Assembly: GCA_020721065.1 (NCBI GenBank)
Contig: DYNM01000001.1
Location: 186,001-250,000, forward strand
DNA: 64,000 nucleotides
Direction of reading: 5' to 3'
Source: Thiocystis violascens
GTDB lineage: Bacteria; Pseudomonadota; Gammaproteobacteria; Chromatiales; Chromatiaceae
Each line of letters starts with the position of its first letter. The stretch's first letter is position 1. Positions 21,559 to 31,677 of the stretch are shown here, piece by piece. Made by a program: the position numbers and the translations under genes. Below the pieces are notes generated by a model that searched no databases, had not been told where the DNA came from, and saw nothing but the letters and a program-made list of their open reading frames with translations.

Positions 21559-23379
21559 ATGCCAAAAATCAAACTCACCGATGTCGTTTTACGCGACGCG
21601 CATCAATCCCTTCATGCCACGCGGATGCGTACTGAAGACATGCTGCCAATTTGCGCCAAATTGGATGCAATTGGCTATTGGTCATTAGAATGCTGGGGCG
21701 GCGCAACCTTTGATGCGTGTGTGCGCTTCTTAAAAGAAGACCCTTGGGAACGCTTGCGTCAATTGCGTGAGGCATTACCGAATACGCGCCTGCAAATGTT
21801 ATTGCGTGGGCAAAATTTGCTCGGTTATCGCCATTATTCTGATGACGTGGTACGCGCCTTTATTGCTCGCGCTGCCGCGAATGGCATGGATGTTTTTCGC
21901 ATCTTTGATGCGTTAAATGATTTGCGCAATTTGCAAACTGCAATTGAAGCCACCAAAGCTGCCGGTAAACACGCGCAGGGCACCATTTGTTATACCGTCA
22001 GTCCAGTGCATGATGTCGCTGGTTTTGTGGCAATGGGACGTGAATTAGCGGCGATGGGTTGTGATTCAATTGCCATTAAAGATATGGCGGGATTATTGAC
22101 GCCGTATGTGACCGCTGAATTGGTGAAAGCCTTAAAAGATCACGTTGATTTGCCGCTCCATTTGCATTCTCACGCGACTTCCGGTTTGGCGGATATGTGC
22201 CATTTGAAAGCGATTGAAAATGGCTGCGATGGTTTAGATACCGCGATTTCTTCAATGGCGGGCGGAACTTCACATCCGCCGACTGAAAGTCTAATTGCTG
22301 CGTTGCGTGATACTGAATATGACACCGGTTTGAATTTAGAAGCAGTGCAAGCAGTGGGGCTGTATTTTTATCAGGTGCGCAAGAAATATCATCAATTCGA
22401 GAGTGAATTCACCGGCGTTGATACGCGGGTGCAGGTTAACCAAGTGCCCGGTGGCATGATTTCCAATCTCGCCAATCAATTGAAAGAACAGAATTCGCTG
22501 GAGCGCATGAGCGCAGTATTGGAAGAAATTCCCCGCGTGCGTAAAGACCTCGGTTATCCGCCACTGGTGACACCTACTTCGCAAATTGTCGGCACGCAAG
22601 CGGTATTGAATGTGTTGACCGATCAGCGTTATCAGACCATTACCAATGAAGTGAAGTTGTATTTGCAGGGGCGTTATGGACGTGCGCCAGCGGCAGTGAA
22701 TCCAACGCTGCAACAACAGGCAATTGGCAATGAAGAGCTAATTGATTGTCGTCCGGCTGATTTATTAAAGCCGGAATTGGAACGCTTACGCCATGAGATT
22801 GGTGAATTGGCACCGGTGGATGAAGATGTGTTGACTTATGCGATGTTTCCTGAAATCGGACGCAGCTTTTTGGAACAACGCGCCGCTGGCACTTTGCAGC
22901 CAGAAGCGTTAGAACCTGCGCCAATTCAAGGAGATGCGCGTACTGCGCCGACGGAATTTAATATCGCTGTGCATGGCGAAACCTATCATGTGAAGGTCAC
23001 GGGTACCGGTCATAAAAATCAGGCAGATCGACATTTTTATTTCACCATTGATGATGTCCCAGAAGAAGTTGTCGTTGAGACGCTTGATGAAGTGGTATTA
23101 ACTGGCGGGGCGCAGGGCGCAGTGAAAAAAGCGATTGTGGGGCGGCGTCCTAAACCCACGCAACCCGGTCATGTGACGACTTCAATGCCGGGCAATATCG
23201 TGGATGTGTTAATTAAAGAAGGTGATTGTGTTGTTGCGGGACAGTCGCTATTGGTGACGGAAGCGATGAAGATGGAAACTGAGATTCAAGCGCCAATCAG
23301 TGGCACAGTGACGGCGCTATATGTCATTAAAGGTGATGCAGTCAATCCAGATGAAGTGTTATTAGAAATCACTGCTTAA
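21559..23379 (+). CDS. pycB: Pyruvate carboxylase subunit B / oxaloacetate decarboxylase alpha-type, biotinylated
   Basis: 606 residues. The N-terminal part is the carboxyltransferase barrel (LRDAHQSLHATRMRTEDM, MLLRGQNLLGYRHY, DVFRIFDALND, KDMAGLLTPY, LPLHLHSHATSGLADM with the metal-binding HxH). A conserved middle domain follows, and the C-terminus is a biotinyl domain with biotin lysine K571 in TEAMKMETE. Oxaloacetate decarboxylase alpha subunits have the same plan, but no membrane beta or gamma subunit genes are nearby and biotin carboxylase is next door, which favours pyruvate carboxylation. 43 bp downstream of pycA, so one operon. Confidence 0.9.
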   Translation: MPKIKLTDVVLRDAHQSLHATRMRTEDMLPICAKLDAIGYWSLECWGGATFDACVRFLKEDPWERLRQLREALPNTRLQMLLRGQNLLGYRHYSDDVVRAFIARAAANGMDVFRIFDALNDLRNLQTAIEATKAAGKHAQGTICYTVSPVHDVAGFVAMGRELAAMGCDSIAIKDMAGLLTPYVTAELVKALKDHVDLPLHLHSHATSGLADMCHLKAIENGCDGLDTAISSMAGGTSHPPTESLIAALRDTEYDTGLNLEAVQAVGLYFYQVRKKYHQFESEFTGVDTRVQVNQVPGGMISNLANQLKEQNSLERMSAVLEEIPRVRKDLGYPPLVTPTSQIVGTQAVLNVLTDQRYQTITNEVKLYLQGRYGRAPAAVNPTLQQQAIGNEELIDCRPADLLKPELERLRHEIGELAPVDEDVLTYAMFPEIGRSFLEQRAAGTLQPEALEPAPIQGDARTAPTEFNIAVHGETYHVKVTGTGHKNQADRHFYFTIDDVPEEVVVETLDEVVLTGGAQGAVKKAIVGRRPKPTQPGHVTTSMPGNIVDVLIKEGDCVVAGQSLLVTEAMKMETEIQAPISGTVTALYVIKGDAVNPDEVLLEITA

Positions 23380-23397
23380 TTTGAATGGGGATTTGTA

Positions 23398-24483
23398 ATG
23401 CAACGACGGGATTTTTTGAAAACTGCTGGTATTGGGGCGCTCGCCGCTGGTATTGCCACACCTGCATTGGCTGCTGCGCCAACAATTAAATGGCGTATGG
23501 CGTCGAGCTTTCCTAAAAGCCTCGATACTATTTATGGCGCAGCGGAAGTATTAGCCAAGCGCGTCGCTGAATTGACGGATGGACGTTTTGAGATTCGCGT
23601 ATTCGCTGGCGGCGAATTGGTGCCCGCATTCGGCGTACTCGATGCGGTGCAGCAAAACACCGTCGAATGCGGACACACTGCTTCTTATTATTACTACGGT
23701 AAAAATAAGGCATTGGCGTTGGAAAGCACTTGGCCATTTGGTCTTAATACGCGCCAGATGACGGCGTGGTTATACGAAGGCGGTGGGATGGCACTGTTGC
23801 GCGAATTGTTCGCCACTTACAACTTGGTGCATTTTCCCGGCGGCAGCACCGGGGCGCAGATGGGCGGTTGGTTTCGCAAAGAAATCAAGTCGTTGGCGGA
23901 TTTGCAGGGCTTGAAAATCCGCATTCCCGGCTTCGGCGCGGAAATTTTCTCGCGGCTGGGCGCGGTGCCGCAGTCGCTGCCGGGCGGAGAAATCTATCCA
24001 GCGTTGGAGCGCGGCGCGATTGATGCGGCGGAGTGGACGGTGCCGTATGACGATGAAAAGCTGGGATTTCAAAAGGTTGCGAAGTATTACTACGCGCCCG
24101 GCTGGTGGGAAACCGGCACCCATCTGGTGTTTTATGTGAACAAGGCGCAGTGGGAGGCGTTGCCGCCGGCCTATCAAGCTGCGTTCACCGTCGCCGCGCA
24201 GGAAGCGCATCTGCTGATGCTTGCCGCCTACGATGCTAAAAATCCGCCAGCGTTGCAGCGGTTGCTGCAAAACGGCGCGGAATTGCGCCGTTTTCCCGAT
24301 GATGTGTTGCTCAAAGCCTACGATGTGGCGCAGCAGATTTATGCGGAAGAATCTGCGCAAAATCCAGCATTTAAGGCGCTTTACGAGTCGATGCGCACCT
24401 TCCAACAACGGTCTGATGTGTGGTGGAACGTCGCCGAATCACCGATGGCAAATTTCATGCAGGCGGTGCGGCGGCGCAAATAA
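23398..24483 (+). CDS. TRAP transporter substrate-binding protein, DctP family, Tat-exported
   Basis: 361 residues. The N-terminus is a twin-arginine signal (MQRRDFLKTAGIGALAAG, cleaved after ATPALAA). The body matches DctP-type periplasmic proteins: KWRMASSFPKSLDTIYGAAE, FAGGELVPAFGVLDAVQ, KSLADLQGLKIRIPGFGAEI, GGEIYPALERGAIDAAEWTVPYDDEKLGF. The GAIDAAEW stretch holds the region with the carboxylate-clamping residues; similar proteins bind keto- or hydroxy-acids such as pyruvate or lactate. It lies 18 bp after pycB, so uptake of a substrate linked to pyruvate carboxylation is plausible. Membrane subunits DctQ/DctM are not in the window. Confidence 0.88.
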   Translation: MQRRDFLKTAGIGALAAGIATPALAAAPTIKWRMASSFPKSLDTIYGAAEVLAKRVAELTDGRFEIRVFAGGELVPAFGVLDAVQQNTVECGHTASYYYYGKNKALALESTWPFGLNTRQMTAWLYEGGGMALLRELFATYNLVHFPGGSTGAQMGGWFRKEIKSLADLQGLKIRIPGFGAEIFSRLGAVPQSLPGGEIYPALERGAIDAAEWTVPYDDEKLGFQKVAKYYYAPGWWETGTHLVFYVNKAQWEALPPAYQAAFTVAAQEAHLLMLAAYDAKNPPALQRLLQNGAELRRFPDDVLLKAYDVAQQIYAEESAQNPAFKALYESMRTFQQRSDVWWNVAESPMANFMQAVRRRK

Positions 24484-24508
24484 CCGCACCAACTTGATGA
24501 AGCGGGCG

Positions 24509-25117
24509 TTAATCGTCGTTGGACGCGACGCTTAAACGCCCTTCCTGCCCCGTCAGCAACTTTTGAATGTTGCTGCGATGCCGCCACACCAACAAGCCGC
24601 TCATCACCAACTGCATTCCCACCAACACGCGCACCTCCGCCGTTTCCGGCCACAGCAGCCACACCAGCACCGGCGCTAACGTCATCGAAATCAGCGCCGC
24701 GAGTGACGAAATTTTCAGCACTTTGGCGATAAACAGCCAGATCGCTGCCACCGCTAAACCAATCGACCAGTGCAACCCAAATTGCACGCCCAGCGCCGTG
24801 GCGACACCTTTGCCGCCCTGAAATCCGAAAAACAGCGGATATAAATGACCGAGAAATGCCGCTAATCCAATCGCTGCTAACGCCAGCGGTTCCACGCCCA
24901 GCGCGTGTCCTAACAGCATCGGAATAAACCCTTTCAAACTATCACCCACCAGCGTAATTGCCGCTGGGAGTTTGCCGCCAATGCGCAACACATTGGTTGC
25001 ACCCGGATTATTAGAACCTTGGGTGCGCGGATCGGGCAGTTTCATTAACCGGCACACCACAATCGCGCTGGAAATGGAACCGAGTAAATAAGCAGCAATC
25101 ACAAGCGCAATAGTCAT
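24509..25117 (-). CDS. plsY: Glycerol-3-phosphate acyltransferase PlsY
   Basis: Inner-membrane enzyme that acylates glycerol-3-phosphate with acyl-phosphate, the first step of phospholipid synthesis. 202 residues from ATG 25117 (MTIALVIAAYLLGSISSA); a longer frame to 25162 adds 15 residues unlike the family. The three conserved motifs are seen: GSISSAIVVCRL, RTQGSNNPGATNVLRIGG with the substrate-binding GSxNxGATN, and LGHLYPLFFGFQGGKGVAT. Several membrane helices. Divergent from folB, a common gammaproteobacterial arrangement. Confidence 0.94.
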   Translation of the reverse strand: MTIALVIAAYLLGSISSAIVVCRLMKLPDPRTQGSNNPGATNVLRIGGKLPAAITLVGDSLKGFIPMLLGHALGVEPLALAAIGLAAFLGHLYPLFFGFQGGKGVATALGVQFGLHWSIGLAVAAIWLFIAKVLKISSLAALISMTLAPVLVWLLWPETAEVRVLVGMQLVMSGLLVWRHRSNIQKLLTGQEGRLSVASNDD

Positions 25118-25208
25118 TAGCATCATCGCAACAAAAAAGTGAGAATAAACTGTGTTACACATTACGCCAAATTAACAGCAATGATGCAATACCACTGTGG
25201 AGAAAATA

Positions 25209-25565
25209 ATGGACATCGTTTTTATTCGTGGCATCCAGATTAACGCCATCATCGGCATTCACGACTGGGAAAAGCAGCAGCGCCGCCCGCTCATTGTTGA
25301 TCTCGAATTAGCCAGCGACATCGCTCGTGCCGCAGCAACTGATCAAATTATTGACGCGCTAGATTATGCCGCCGTCACCGCTCGCCTGACGGAATTGGTG
25401 ATGAATAACCGCTTTGAACTGGTTGAAACGCTGGCCGAACACTGCGCCGCCCGGCTGCGCGAGGAATTCAACATCAGTTGGCTGCGCCTGACGCTGCACA
25501 AACCGGATGCGGTCGGCGCGGGTGTGGATGTCGGCGTCGTGATTGAGCGCGGCAAGCGTTGCTAA
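25209..25565 (+). CDS. folB: Dihydroneopterin aldolase
   Basis: Splits or epimerises dihydroneopterin in folate synthesis. 118 residues from ATG 25209 (MDIVFIRGIQINAIIGIHDWEKQQRRPL). The family signature GIHDWEK with the pterin-contacting Glu, LDYAAVTARLTELV, FELVETLAEHCAARL and LHKPDAVGAGVDVGVVIER with the catalytic Lys are all present. The usual length is about 120 residues. The start at 25197 would add four residues without support. Confidence 0.95.
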   Translation: MDIVFIRGIQINAIIGIHDWEKQQRRPLIVDLELASDIARAAATDQIIDALDYAAVTARLTELVMNNRFELVETLAEHCAARLREEFNISWLRLTLHKPDAVGAGVDVGVVIERGKRC

Positions 25566-25627
25566 CCGTGTGGAACCGATTCTAGCTTTACCATGCCATC
25601 TTTCGTCATACATTTACGGTGATTTTT

Positions 25628-25981
25628 ATGCGCTATCATTTTGTATTAACAGCTTTTTTTGCTTTGACGTGCGTCAACGCTGCCGCCCAACCTGATGCCG
25701 CTGACGCTGCTGATGGCGGTGGTTTTCTTCAAGCACCGAGCGTTGAACCGTCGCCGTTGACCGATGATGCGGTCGAACCGGACATCACCATCACTGAATC
25801 TGGCACCACAACCGTTTATGAATATCGAGTGCGCGGGGCGCTTTATATGATTCGCGTCCAGCCGCAAGTTGGGCCGGCATATTATTTTTATGACGTGAAT
25901 GGCGACGGTGTCATTGACGCGCAAGAACGTTCTGCTCGCAATACCGCTGTCCCACAATGGGAATTGCTACATTGGAATTGA
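25628..25981 (+). CDS. DUF2782 periplasmic protein
   Basis: 117 residues from ATG 25628, with a Sec signal peptide (YHFVLTAFFALTCVNAAA). The mature part fits DUF2782, a small family of gammaproteobacteria: DITITESGTTTVYEYRVRGALYMIRVQPQVGPAYYFYD, then an acidic DVNGDGVIDAQE stretch that looks like a calcium-binding loop. The function is unknown. 62 bp after folB and perhaps co-transcribed with it. Confidence 0.8.
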   Translation: MRYHFVLTAFFALTCVNAAAQPDAADAADGGGFLQAPSVEPSPLTDDAVEPDITITESGTTTVYEYRVRGALYMIRVQPQVGPAYYFYDVNGDGVIDAQERSARNTAVPQWELLHWN

Positions 25982-26035
25982 GCGGCATCTTTGTAATGAA
26001 AACAGATAAACATTTGCATACGTTATGAGGAGATT

Positions 26036-26294
26036 ATGGCAAGGTTACATATATTCCAACAACAGCGTTAGAAGAAACCCGTGCTTATCAGCAATTGGTG
26101 GGCATTGGCGTGGAGAAAAGGCTTCAACAGGCTCGCGTATCCTCACTAAACAACTCCGGCGGCGTTTTGATGATTTGTCTGATTGGGCAATGACGCAATT
26201 GCAGAAGGCAAATACAGAGCAATTGGAAGCATGGGCGGAGCAGATTTTTGATGCGCCTAATGTGGAAACATTACTCGGCAGTTCATTGGATTAA
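26036..26294 (+). pseudogene. Remnant of a DUF4351 / Rpn-like protein gene (C-terminal part, frameshifted)
   Basis: One frame near 26044-26140 reads TYIPTTALEETRAYQQLVGIGVEKRLQQ; another frame from about 26135 to 26294 reads LTKQLRRRFDDLSDWAMTQLQ...EQLEAWAEQIFDAPNVETLLGS. Together these match the end of DUF4351 proteins, which belong to the PD-(D/E)XK nuclease-related Rpn group. The two halves are in different frames and the N-terminal nuclease part is missing, so this is a decayed fragment. It sits beside a REP palindrome and a broken methyltransferase. Confidence 0.65.
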
Positions 26295-26300
26295 ATTCAA

Positions 26301-26330
26301 TTGGTTGGGTTGACGCATCAACCCAACCAA
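26301..26330. repeat. REP-like palindrome (GGTTGGGTTG family)
   Basis: A perfect 13-bp inverted repeat (TTGGTTGGGTTGA / TCAACCCAACCAA) with a 4-base loop. It shares the GGTTGGGTTG core with palindromes near 38496, 39472, 40258, 43791 and 54028. Confidence 0.85.
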
Positions 26331-26384
26331 CACCAACTGCGTCACTCCTAAATGAGTAACAACCATTTTTATGAACATTAGCCA

Positions 26385-28768
26385 ATGACTTTATATGCTG
26401 ATTTGAAAAACGTTCGCAGTGAAGAAGACGTAAAAGATGCGTATATCAAAGTTTTGGGTTTAACCAGCTACACCAAGGGTTTAATTGATATTCAAACTGA
26501 AGAAATCTGGTTTGAAGCCAAGGATACCGGCAAACATTCCAGTTATGCGATGTTTACGCAATTGCTGCATTATGTGCAGGATGCGTTGAATAAAGGCGAA
26601 CGCATTCCGCCGTTTTTAGCAGTCATTGATACCGAAAAAGCAGCAATCATGAAAAGCGCCGATGTGCTGCCATTTTTAGCTAAAAAAAGATTCGTTGGGG
26701 TAAATCCGCCAGCAAATATACGCCAGAAGCCTTGGAGGTCGTATCCGCATATATCGGCACCTATTTTGTCTCGTTTCGTTTAAAAACGCACGAAGATGAA
26801 TTGATTGCCACCATCAAAGCCGCGATTCAAACCGGCGAAATCATTCGGATTCAAATCACGCCGGATAATTTGAAGCAGGCATTTGATAAGTGGGTGACGA
26901 TGATCGGCAGTCAGATTGACAGCATCAGCGCCGAAGATTATGCGTTGCTGTTTTTTGCCGATATCATGAATGATGGCACGGTATCTTCTTATCAGGAAAT
27001 TTCGGTAAAGTTAATTTTTGTAGACGGCAAACCTGCATTTTTTCTGGATGGCAAGCTCTGTGCATTGGGTAACAAAGAAGGGTATCGCCAGTTTTGGGCA
27101 ATTTATCACCGTCCGCCGCAGGAAGAACATCGCAACTATCTATTGGAACGGCGCGATAGTTTAATTCCGTTGAATGAGCGCAGCTTTAAGGGTGCATATT
27201 ATACGCCGCTCAATGTCGTGGATCGCGCTTATGATACACTTGCTGAGGTATTAGGAAAAAACTGGCAAAAAAATTATCTCGTGTGGGATATGTGCTGCGG
27301 CGTTGGCAATTTAGAAGTGAAGCATTCCAATCACCGCAATCTGTTTATGAGTACGTTAGATGTTGCGGACATTGATGTGATGCGAGCAACGAAAACCTGC
27401 GTTGCTGCTACGCGCTTTCAATATGATTATTTGAATGATGATATTACCGATGACGGCAGAATTGATTACAGCCTCACCAATAAACTGCCGCCAGCGTTGT
27501 GTGCTGCGATTGCAACCGGCAAGAAGATTTTGGTGTTAATCAATCCGCCGTATGCGGAGGCGGGCACAGATGTTAGCTGTACAGATAAGGCTGGCGTGGC
27601 AAAAACAAAGTTTGCCGCAACAGCAATGAATCGTTATGGTAAAGCCAGCAACGAGCTGTTTACGCAGTGTTTAGCTAGAATTGCGCTAGAAATACCCACA
27701 GCAACAGTGGCGATATTCAGCAAGTTGAAATATGTCAACGCGCCGAATTTTGAGAAGTTTAGACAGGTTTGGAACGCTGAATATCTCGGTGGCTTTGTCG
27801 TGCATAGCAAGGCATTTGATGGCTTAAAAGGTGATTTTCCGATTGGCTTTTTGGTGTGGAAAACCAACCAAAATGCCAAAAAGAAACGGTCGATTGATGC
27901 GATTGCCGTTGAAGTTTTTGATAGAAATACACGACCGATTGGTGAAAAACAGTTTTATAACTTACCGAACAGCAGTTATTTGAATGTGTGGTTAAAACGT
28001 CCCAAGAAAAATAACCAACCAGTGATACCGATTAAAAATGCTATTTCACCGGCAACATCTACGCCAAGTGTCACTACATGGTCAGATCAGGCAATCGGTT
28101 ATATGCGTTGTTCAGTGAATGATGTTCAACACGCCAATCAACATACTGCTTTATTTTCATCAAGTTTTAGCGATGGGCATGGCTTTTATGTTAACCCCGA
28201 CAATCTTTGGCAAGCCGCCATTATTTTTGCCGTGCGCCGTTTAGTAAAACCCACTTGGTTGAATGACCGCGATCAATTTTTGCAACCAACTGGTGAATTA
28301 ACGGATGAATTCAAACACAATTGCTTGATTTGGATGCTATTCAACGGCAGCAATCTCACCGCCAGCGCCGATGATTTAGAATGGAATGGCGCAACGTGGT
28401 CAATCGTCAATCATTTTATTCCGTTCACGGAAACCGAGGTCAACGCACCAACGCGATTTGAATCTGATTTTATGGTGTACTATTTGAAAGGCAAAAAGCA
28501 GTCATCTGAAGCAAAAGCTGTGCTCGCAGCAGGCAAACACTTGTGGCTGGCGTATTTCGCCCAGAGTGATCATCATATCGTGCGCCATGAATTAAAATTA
28601 AATCGCGCTGATGTGGGCTGGTATCAACTCTGCAATGCTTTGAAAAAACGCAATGATAGTGGTGATTATAATGAATTGGTTAGTTTTGTTGCGTTTGAAT
28701 TGGCATATAAAACCTTAACCGAGAAATTGCAGCCGCTGGTGTATGAATTGGGATTTTTGAAGCGGTGA
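26385..28768 (+). pseudogene. DNA adenine methyltransferase / type IIG-like protein split by a frameshift in an A7 run
   Basis: Two overlapping frames (26385-26783 and, in another phase, to 28768) join into one protein of about 795 residues if one A is added in, or the ribosome slips -1 on, the A7 run at 26682-26688. The junction then reads LPFLAKKKIRWGKSASKYTPEAL. The first part resembles the N-terminal nuclease-like region of large modification proteins. The second has methyltransferase motif I (VWDMCCGVGNLE) and motif IV (VLINPPYAEAG), typical of N6-adenine methylation, with a possible target-recognition region behind. No separate restriction gene is next to it. It may be a true pseudogene, a phase-variable gene or a sequencing error. 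Confidence 0.75.
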
Positions 28769-28817
28769 GGATATGAAATGACAACAGTCTTTAATAAACC
28801 TTATACAGTGAATTGAA

Positions 28818-30242
28818 ATGTCACAAATTACTATTTTATGGTTTCGCCGCGATTTGCGGCTGGATGACAATCCTGCGTTGCAAACCGCGTTAGCGACCAG
28901 CCAGCGCCTGATTCCGGTCTACATTCACGCGCCGGAGGAAGCTGCGCCGTGGGAGCCGGGCGCTGCCAATCGCTGGTGGTTGCATCACAGCCTGCTGGCG
29001 CTAGATCAAGCGTTGCGTGAGCGTGGCAGTCGGTTGTGGCTGGCGCGAGGCGAGAGTTTGGCGACGCTGCGCCAGCTCATTGCGCAAACCGGCGCGACGC
29101 AGGTGTTGTGGAATCGGCGCTATGAGCCGGCGCTGTCGGCGCGTGATACCGCGATCAAGCAGGCGTTGCGAGACGATGGTCTGCACTGCGCCAGCACCAA
29201 CGCGGCGCTGTTGTTTGAACCGTGGGAAATTCGCAACGGCAGCGGGCAGCCATATCGCGTGTTCAGTGCGTTTTGGCGCACCTGCGTCAAGGAGTTATAT
29301 CGTCAACTCCCCGCGCCAGCGCCTGCCACGCTGCCGCCGCTGGGCGAACTGAGCGCCGGTTGTGACCTCGCCGAATTGGGGTTATTGCCGCAGCACAATT
29401 GGGATCACGGGCTGCGCGAGACGTGGACGCCGGGCGAGGCTGGCGCGATGCAGCAGGCCATGACGTTTCTGGCGCAAGACCTGACCAGCTATGCGACGCA
29501 GCGCGATGTGCCGGGGAATGTGGGAACGTCGCGGCTGTCAGCGGCGCTGCATTTTGGCGACATCAGCCCGCGTCGCTTGTTGGCGCTGGTGCTGGCGCAC
29601 GGCGGCGAACCAACCACTGATCCTTGGGTGCGCGAGCTGGGCTGGCGCGAATTCGCTTATCACCTGCTGTATCACTTTCCCCACACCACGACGCAGCCGT
29701 TGGATCAACGGTTTGCTCAATTGCCGTGGCGCAGCGCACCGGAACAGCTCGCAGCGTGGCAGCGCGGTCAAACTGGCATTCCGCTGGTGGACGCCGGAAT
29801 GCGCGAACTGTGGCACACGGGCTGGATGCACAATCGGGTGCGGATGGTGGTGGCCTCGCTGCTGACCAAGAATTTGCTGCTGCCGTGGCAACTCGGAGCG
29901 CAGTGGTTTTGGGACACGTTAGTTGACGCAGATTTAGCCGTGAATACAGCAAGTTGGCAGTGGACTGCGGGCTGCGGCGCGGATGCAGCGCCCTATTTCC
30001 GCGTGTTCAATCCGGTGCTGCAAGGCGAACGCTTTGATCCGACCGGGGTTTATGTGCGGCGCTGGTGTCCAGAGCTGGCGCGGCTGCCAGATCGCGTCGT
30101 GCATCAACCTTGGGCGGCGAGTGCGGCGACCTTGACGGCGGCGGGAGTGCGGCTGGGAGTTCATTACCCGCAGCCGCTGGTTGATTTAGCGGCATCGCGG
30201 CGAGAAGCGTTGAGCGCATGGGAAATGATTAAAACGTATTAA
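28818..30242 (+). CDS. phrB: Deoxyribodipyrimidine photolyase
   Basis: Light-driven repair of cyclobutane pyrimidine dimers, useful to a phototroph exposed to sun. 474 residues. The N-terminal antenna-binding domain starts TILWFRRDLRLDDNPAL; the FAD domain has GNVGTSRLSAALHFGDISPR, WVRELGWREFAYHLLYHFP, GMRELWHTGWMHNRVRMVVAS and LVDADLAVNTASWQWTAGCGADAAPYFRVFNP with the electron-transfer tryptophans. Convergent with bchY; no operon partner. It is the last gene before the photosynthesis block. Confidence 0.95.
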   Translation: MSQITILWFRRDLRLDDNPALQTALATSQRLIPVYIHAPEEAAPWEPGAANRWWLHHSLLALDQALRERGSRLWLARGESLATLRQLIAQTGATQVLWNRRYEPALSARDTAIKQALRDDGLHCASTNAALLFEPWEIRNGSGQPYRVFSAFWRTCVKELYRQLPAPAPATLPPLGELSAGCDLAELGLLPQHNWDHGLRETWTPGEAGAMQQAMTFLAQDLTSYATQRDVPGNVGTSRLSAALHFGDISPRRLLALVLAHGGEPTTDPWVRELGWREFAYHLLYHFPHTTTQPLDQRFAQLPWRSAPEQLAAWQRGQTGIPLVDAGMRELWHTGWMHNRVRMVVASLLTKNLLLPWQLGAQWFWDTLVDADLAVNTASWQWTAGCGADAAPYFRVFNPVLQGERFDPTGVYVRRWCPELARLPDRVVHQPWAASAATLTAAGVRLGVHYPQPLVDLAASRREALSAWEMIKTY

Positions 30243-30333
30243 AAAAGTTGTTCTATTCCGGCGCAAATTGATTCAGTAATCGTGTTGGGTATCATCGTTT
30301 TTTCACCGCCGCACAAATCAATGTTGCCAACTT

Positions 30334-31677
30334 TTAATGAGTTACTTGCACCGGCGCTTGCTGCCAAATCCCGCTCGTGTCACCCATTCCCACACCATCA
30401 AAAAACTCACGCATTGCAATAAAGCGTTCTTTATTCGCTAAGGCGCTGTTAATCACTTGCGCTAATGAACCCGCGCCAGCCGGCCCCATTAACGGACGCG
30501 CTGAAATCAAATTGGTGAAATACAGCGCCGGAATCGTTAATTCTTTTGCTGCCTGCACGACCGGCGTGGTGCCAATTGCTAAATCCGGTTCCAATGCTTT
30601 CACTGCCGCTAAATCTTGTTCCAATGAAGCGCGGAATTGCACCGGTACGCCGTGCGCAGTCAACCATTCCAAATCGCTTTCATTCCACGCCGTGCGCGGA
30701 CAAGCCGTGCCGACATACGGCACTGTCGCGCCCGATTCAATTAACAATCGCGCCACTAATAATTCCGAACCTTCATAACCGGACACAATCACGCGCCCTT
30801 TAATTGGTTTTGCCGCCAACGCGCCAGCAATTGCCGGTAAAAACTTATTTTTCGCTGCATCAACCTTGTCTTGCGCGATGCCGCAGGCTTGACCAATCGC
30901 ATCTAACCACGCCGCCGTGCCGTCGCAGCCGACCGGAGCCGAGCCCACAATTGGGCGTCCGGCAGCGGCAAATTCCCGCGCTGAGGCGGCATATTGCGGA
31001 TGAATCGCGGCAACGGCAGCGCAATCGAGCGCGGCGTACAGCTCGCGCCATTCGCGGGTCGGCACCACCGGCCCAGTCGCCAGCCCCAGCGGTTCCAACA
31101 TCATGCCAATCCCGACCGGATCGGCGGGGAACATTTCGCCGAGCAGCGTGATCGTCGGACGTTCGCTGCGCCCACCGCGTGGCGCTTGCACCGGACCTTG
31201 TTCCGCTTCGGTGCGGGCGTAATGCAGCATCGCGCCAGCCAGCACATCTTTCGCTTCGGCGTGAGTTGGCGTGCCGAAGCCGGGCACGTCAATGCCGATA
31301 ATCCGCACGCCGTTGATTTGCTTGGGCAATAAGCGCAGCGGAACGCCAGATGCCGTCGGAACGCACAGATTGATAGCGACGATGGTGTCGTAGCGGTCGG
31401 AATCAGCCAGTTTCAACACTGCGTCCCGCGCATCCTCGAATAATCGCCCAGACACCAGCGATTCCGAATCAAACGGCACATAACCGATGGAACGCCGTGC
31501 GCCGTAAAAATGCGCGGTGAAACTCAGGCCATACACGCAGCAGCCCGAACCAACCAGCACCATCGCGGTGCGGCGCATTCGCAGTCCGACGCGCAACGCG
31601 CCGAATGCTGGGCACATCGTTTGCGGTTGATCGTGCGGGCCGCTGGCGCAGGTCGAAAGCGTTGGCAACTCAGACAT
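30334..31677 (-). CDS. bchY: Chlorophyllide a reductase subunit Y
   Basis: Part of the nitrogenase-like BchXYZ enzyme that reduces ring B of chlorophyllide a on the way to bacteriochlorophyll a. 447 residues. Cysteines likely to bind the FeS cluster are seen in ETMCPAFG-like QTMCPAFGALRVGLRMRR, GSGCCVYGLSFTAHFYGARR and NLCVPTASGVP; the C-terminus reads FTNLISARPLMGPAGAGSLAQVINSAL. The N-terminus is shorter than in Rhodobacter proteins. It overlaps bchX by 8 bp. Remarkably the third subunit gene bchZ does not follow; photolyase on the other strand comes next. Confidence 0.93.
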   Translation of the reverse strand: MSELPTLSTCASGPHDQPQTMCPAFGALRVGLRMRRTAMVLVGSGCCVYGLSFTAHFYGARRSIGYVPFDSESLVSGRLFEDARDAVLKLADSDRYDTIVAINLCVPTASGVPLRLLPKQINGVRIIGIDVPGFGTPTHAEAKDVLAGAMLHYARTEAEQGPVQAPRGGRSERPTITLLGEMFPADPVGIGMMLEPLGLATGPVVPTREWRELYAALDCAAVAAIHPQYAASAREFAAAGRPIVGSAPVGCDGTAAWLDAIGQACGIAQDKVDAAKNKFLPAIAGALAAKPIKGRVIVSGYEGSELLVARLLIESGATVPYVGTACPRTAWNESDLEWLTAHGVPVQFRASLEQDLAAVKALEPDLAIGTTPVVQAAKELTIPALYFTNLISARPLMGPAGAGSLAQVINSALANKERFIAMREFFDGVGMGDTSGIWQQAPVQVTH

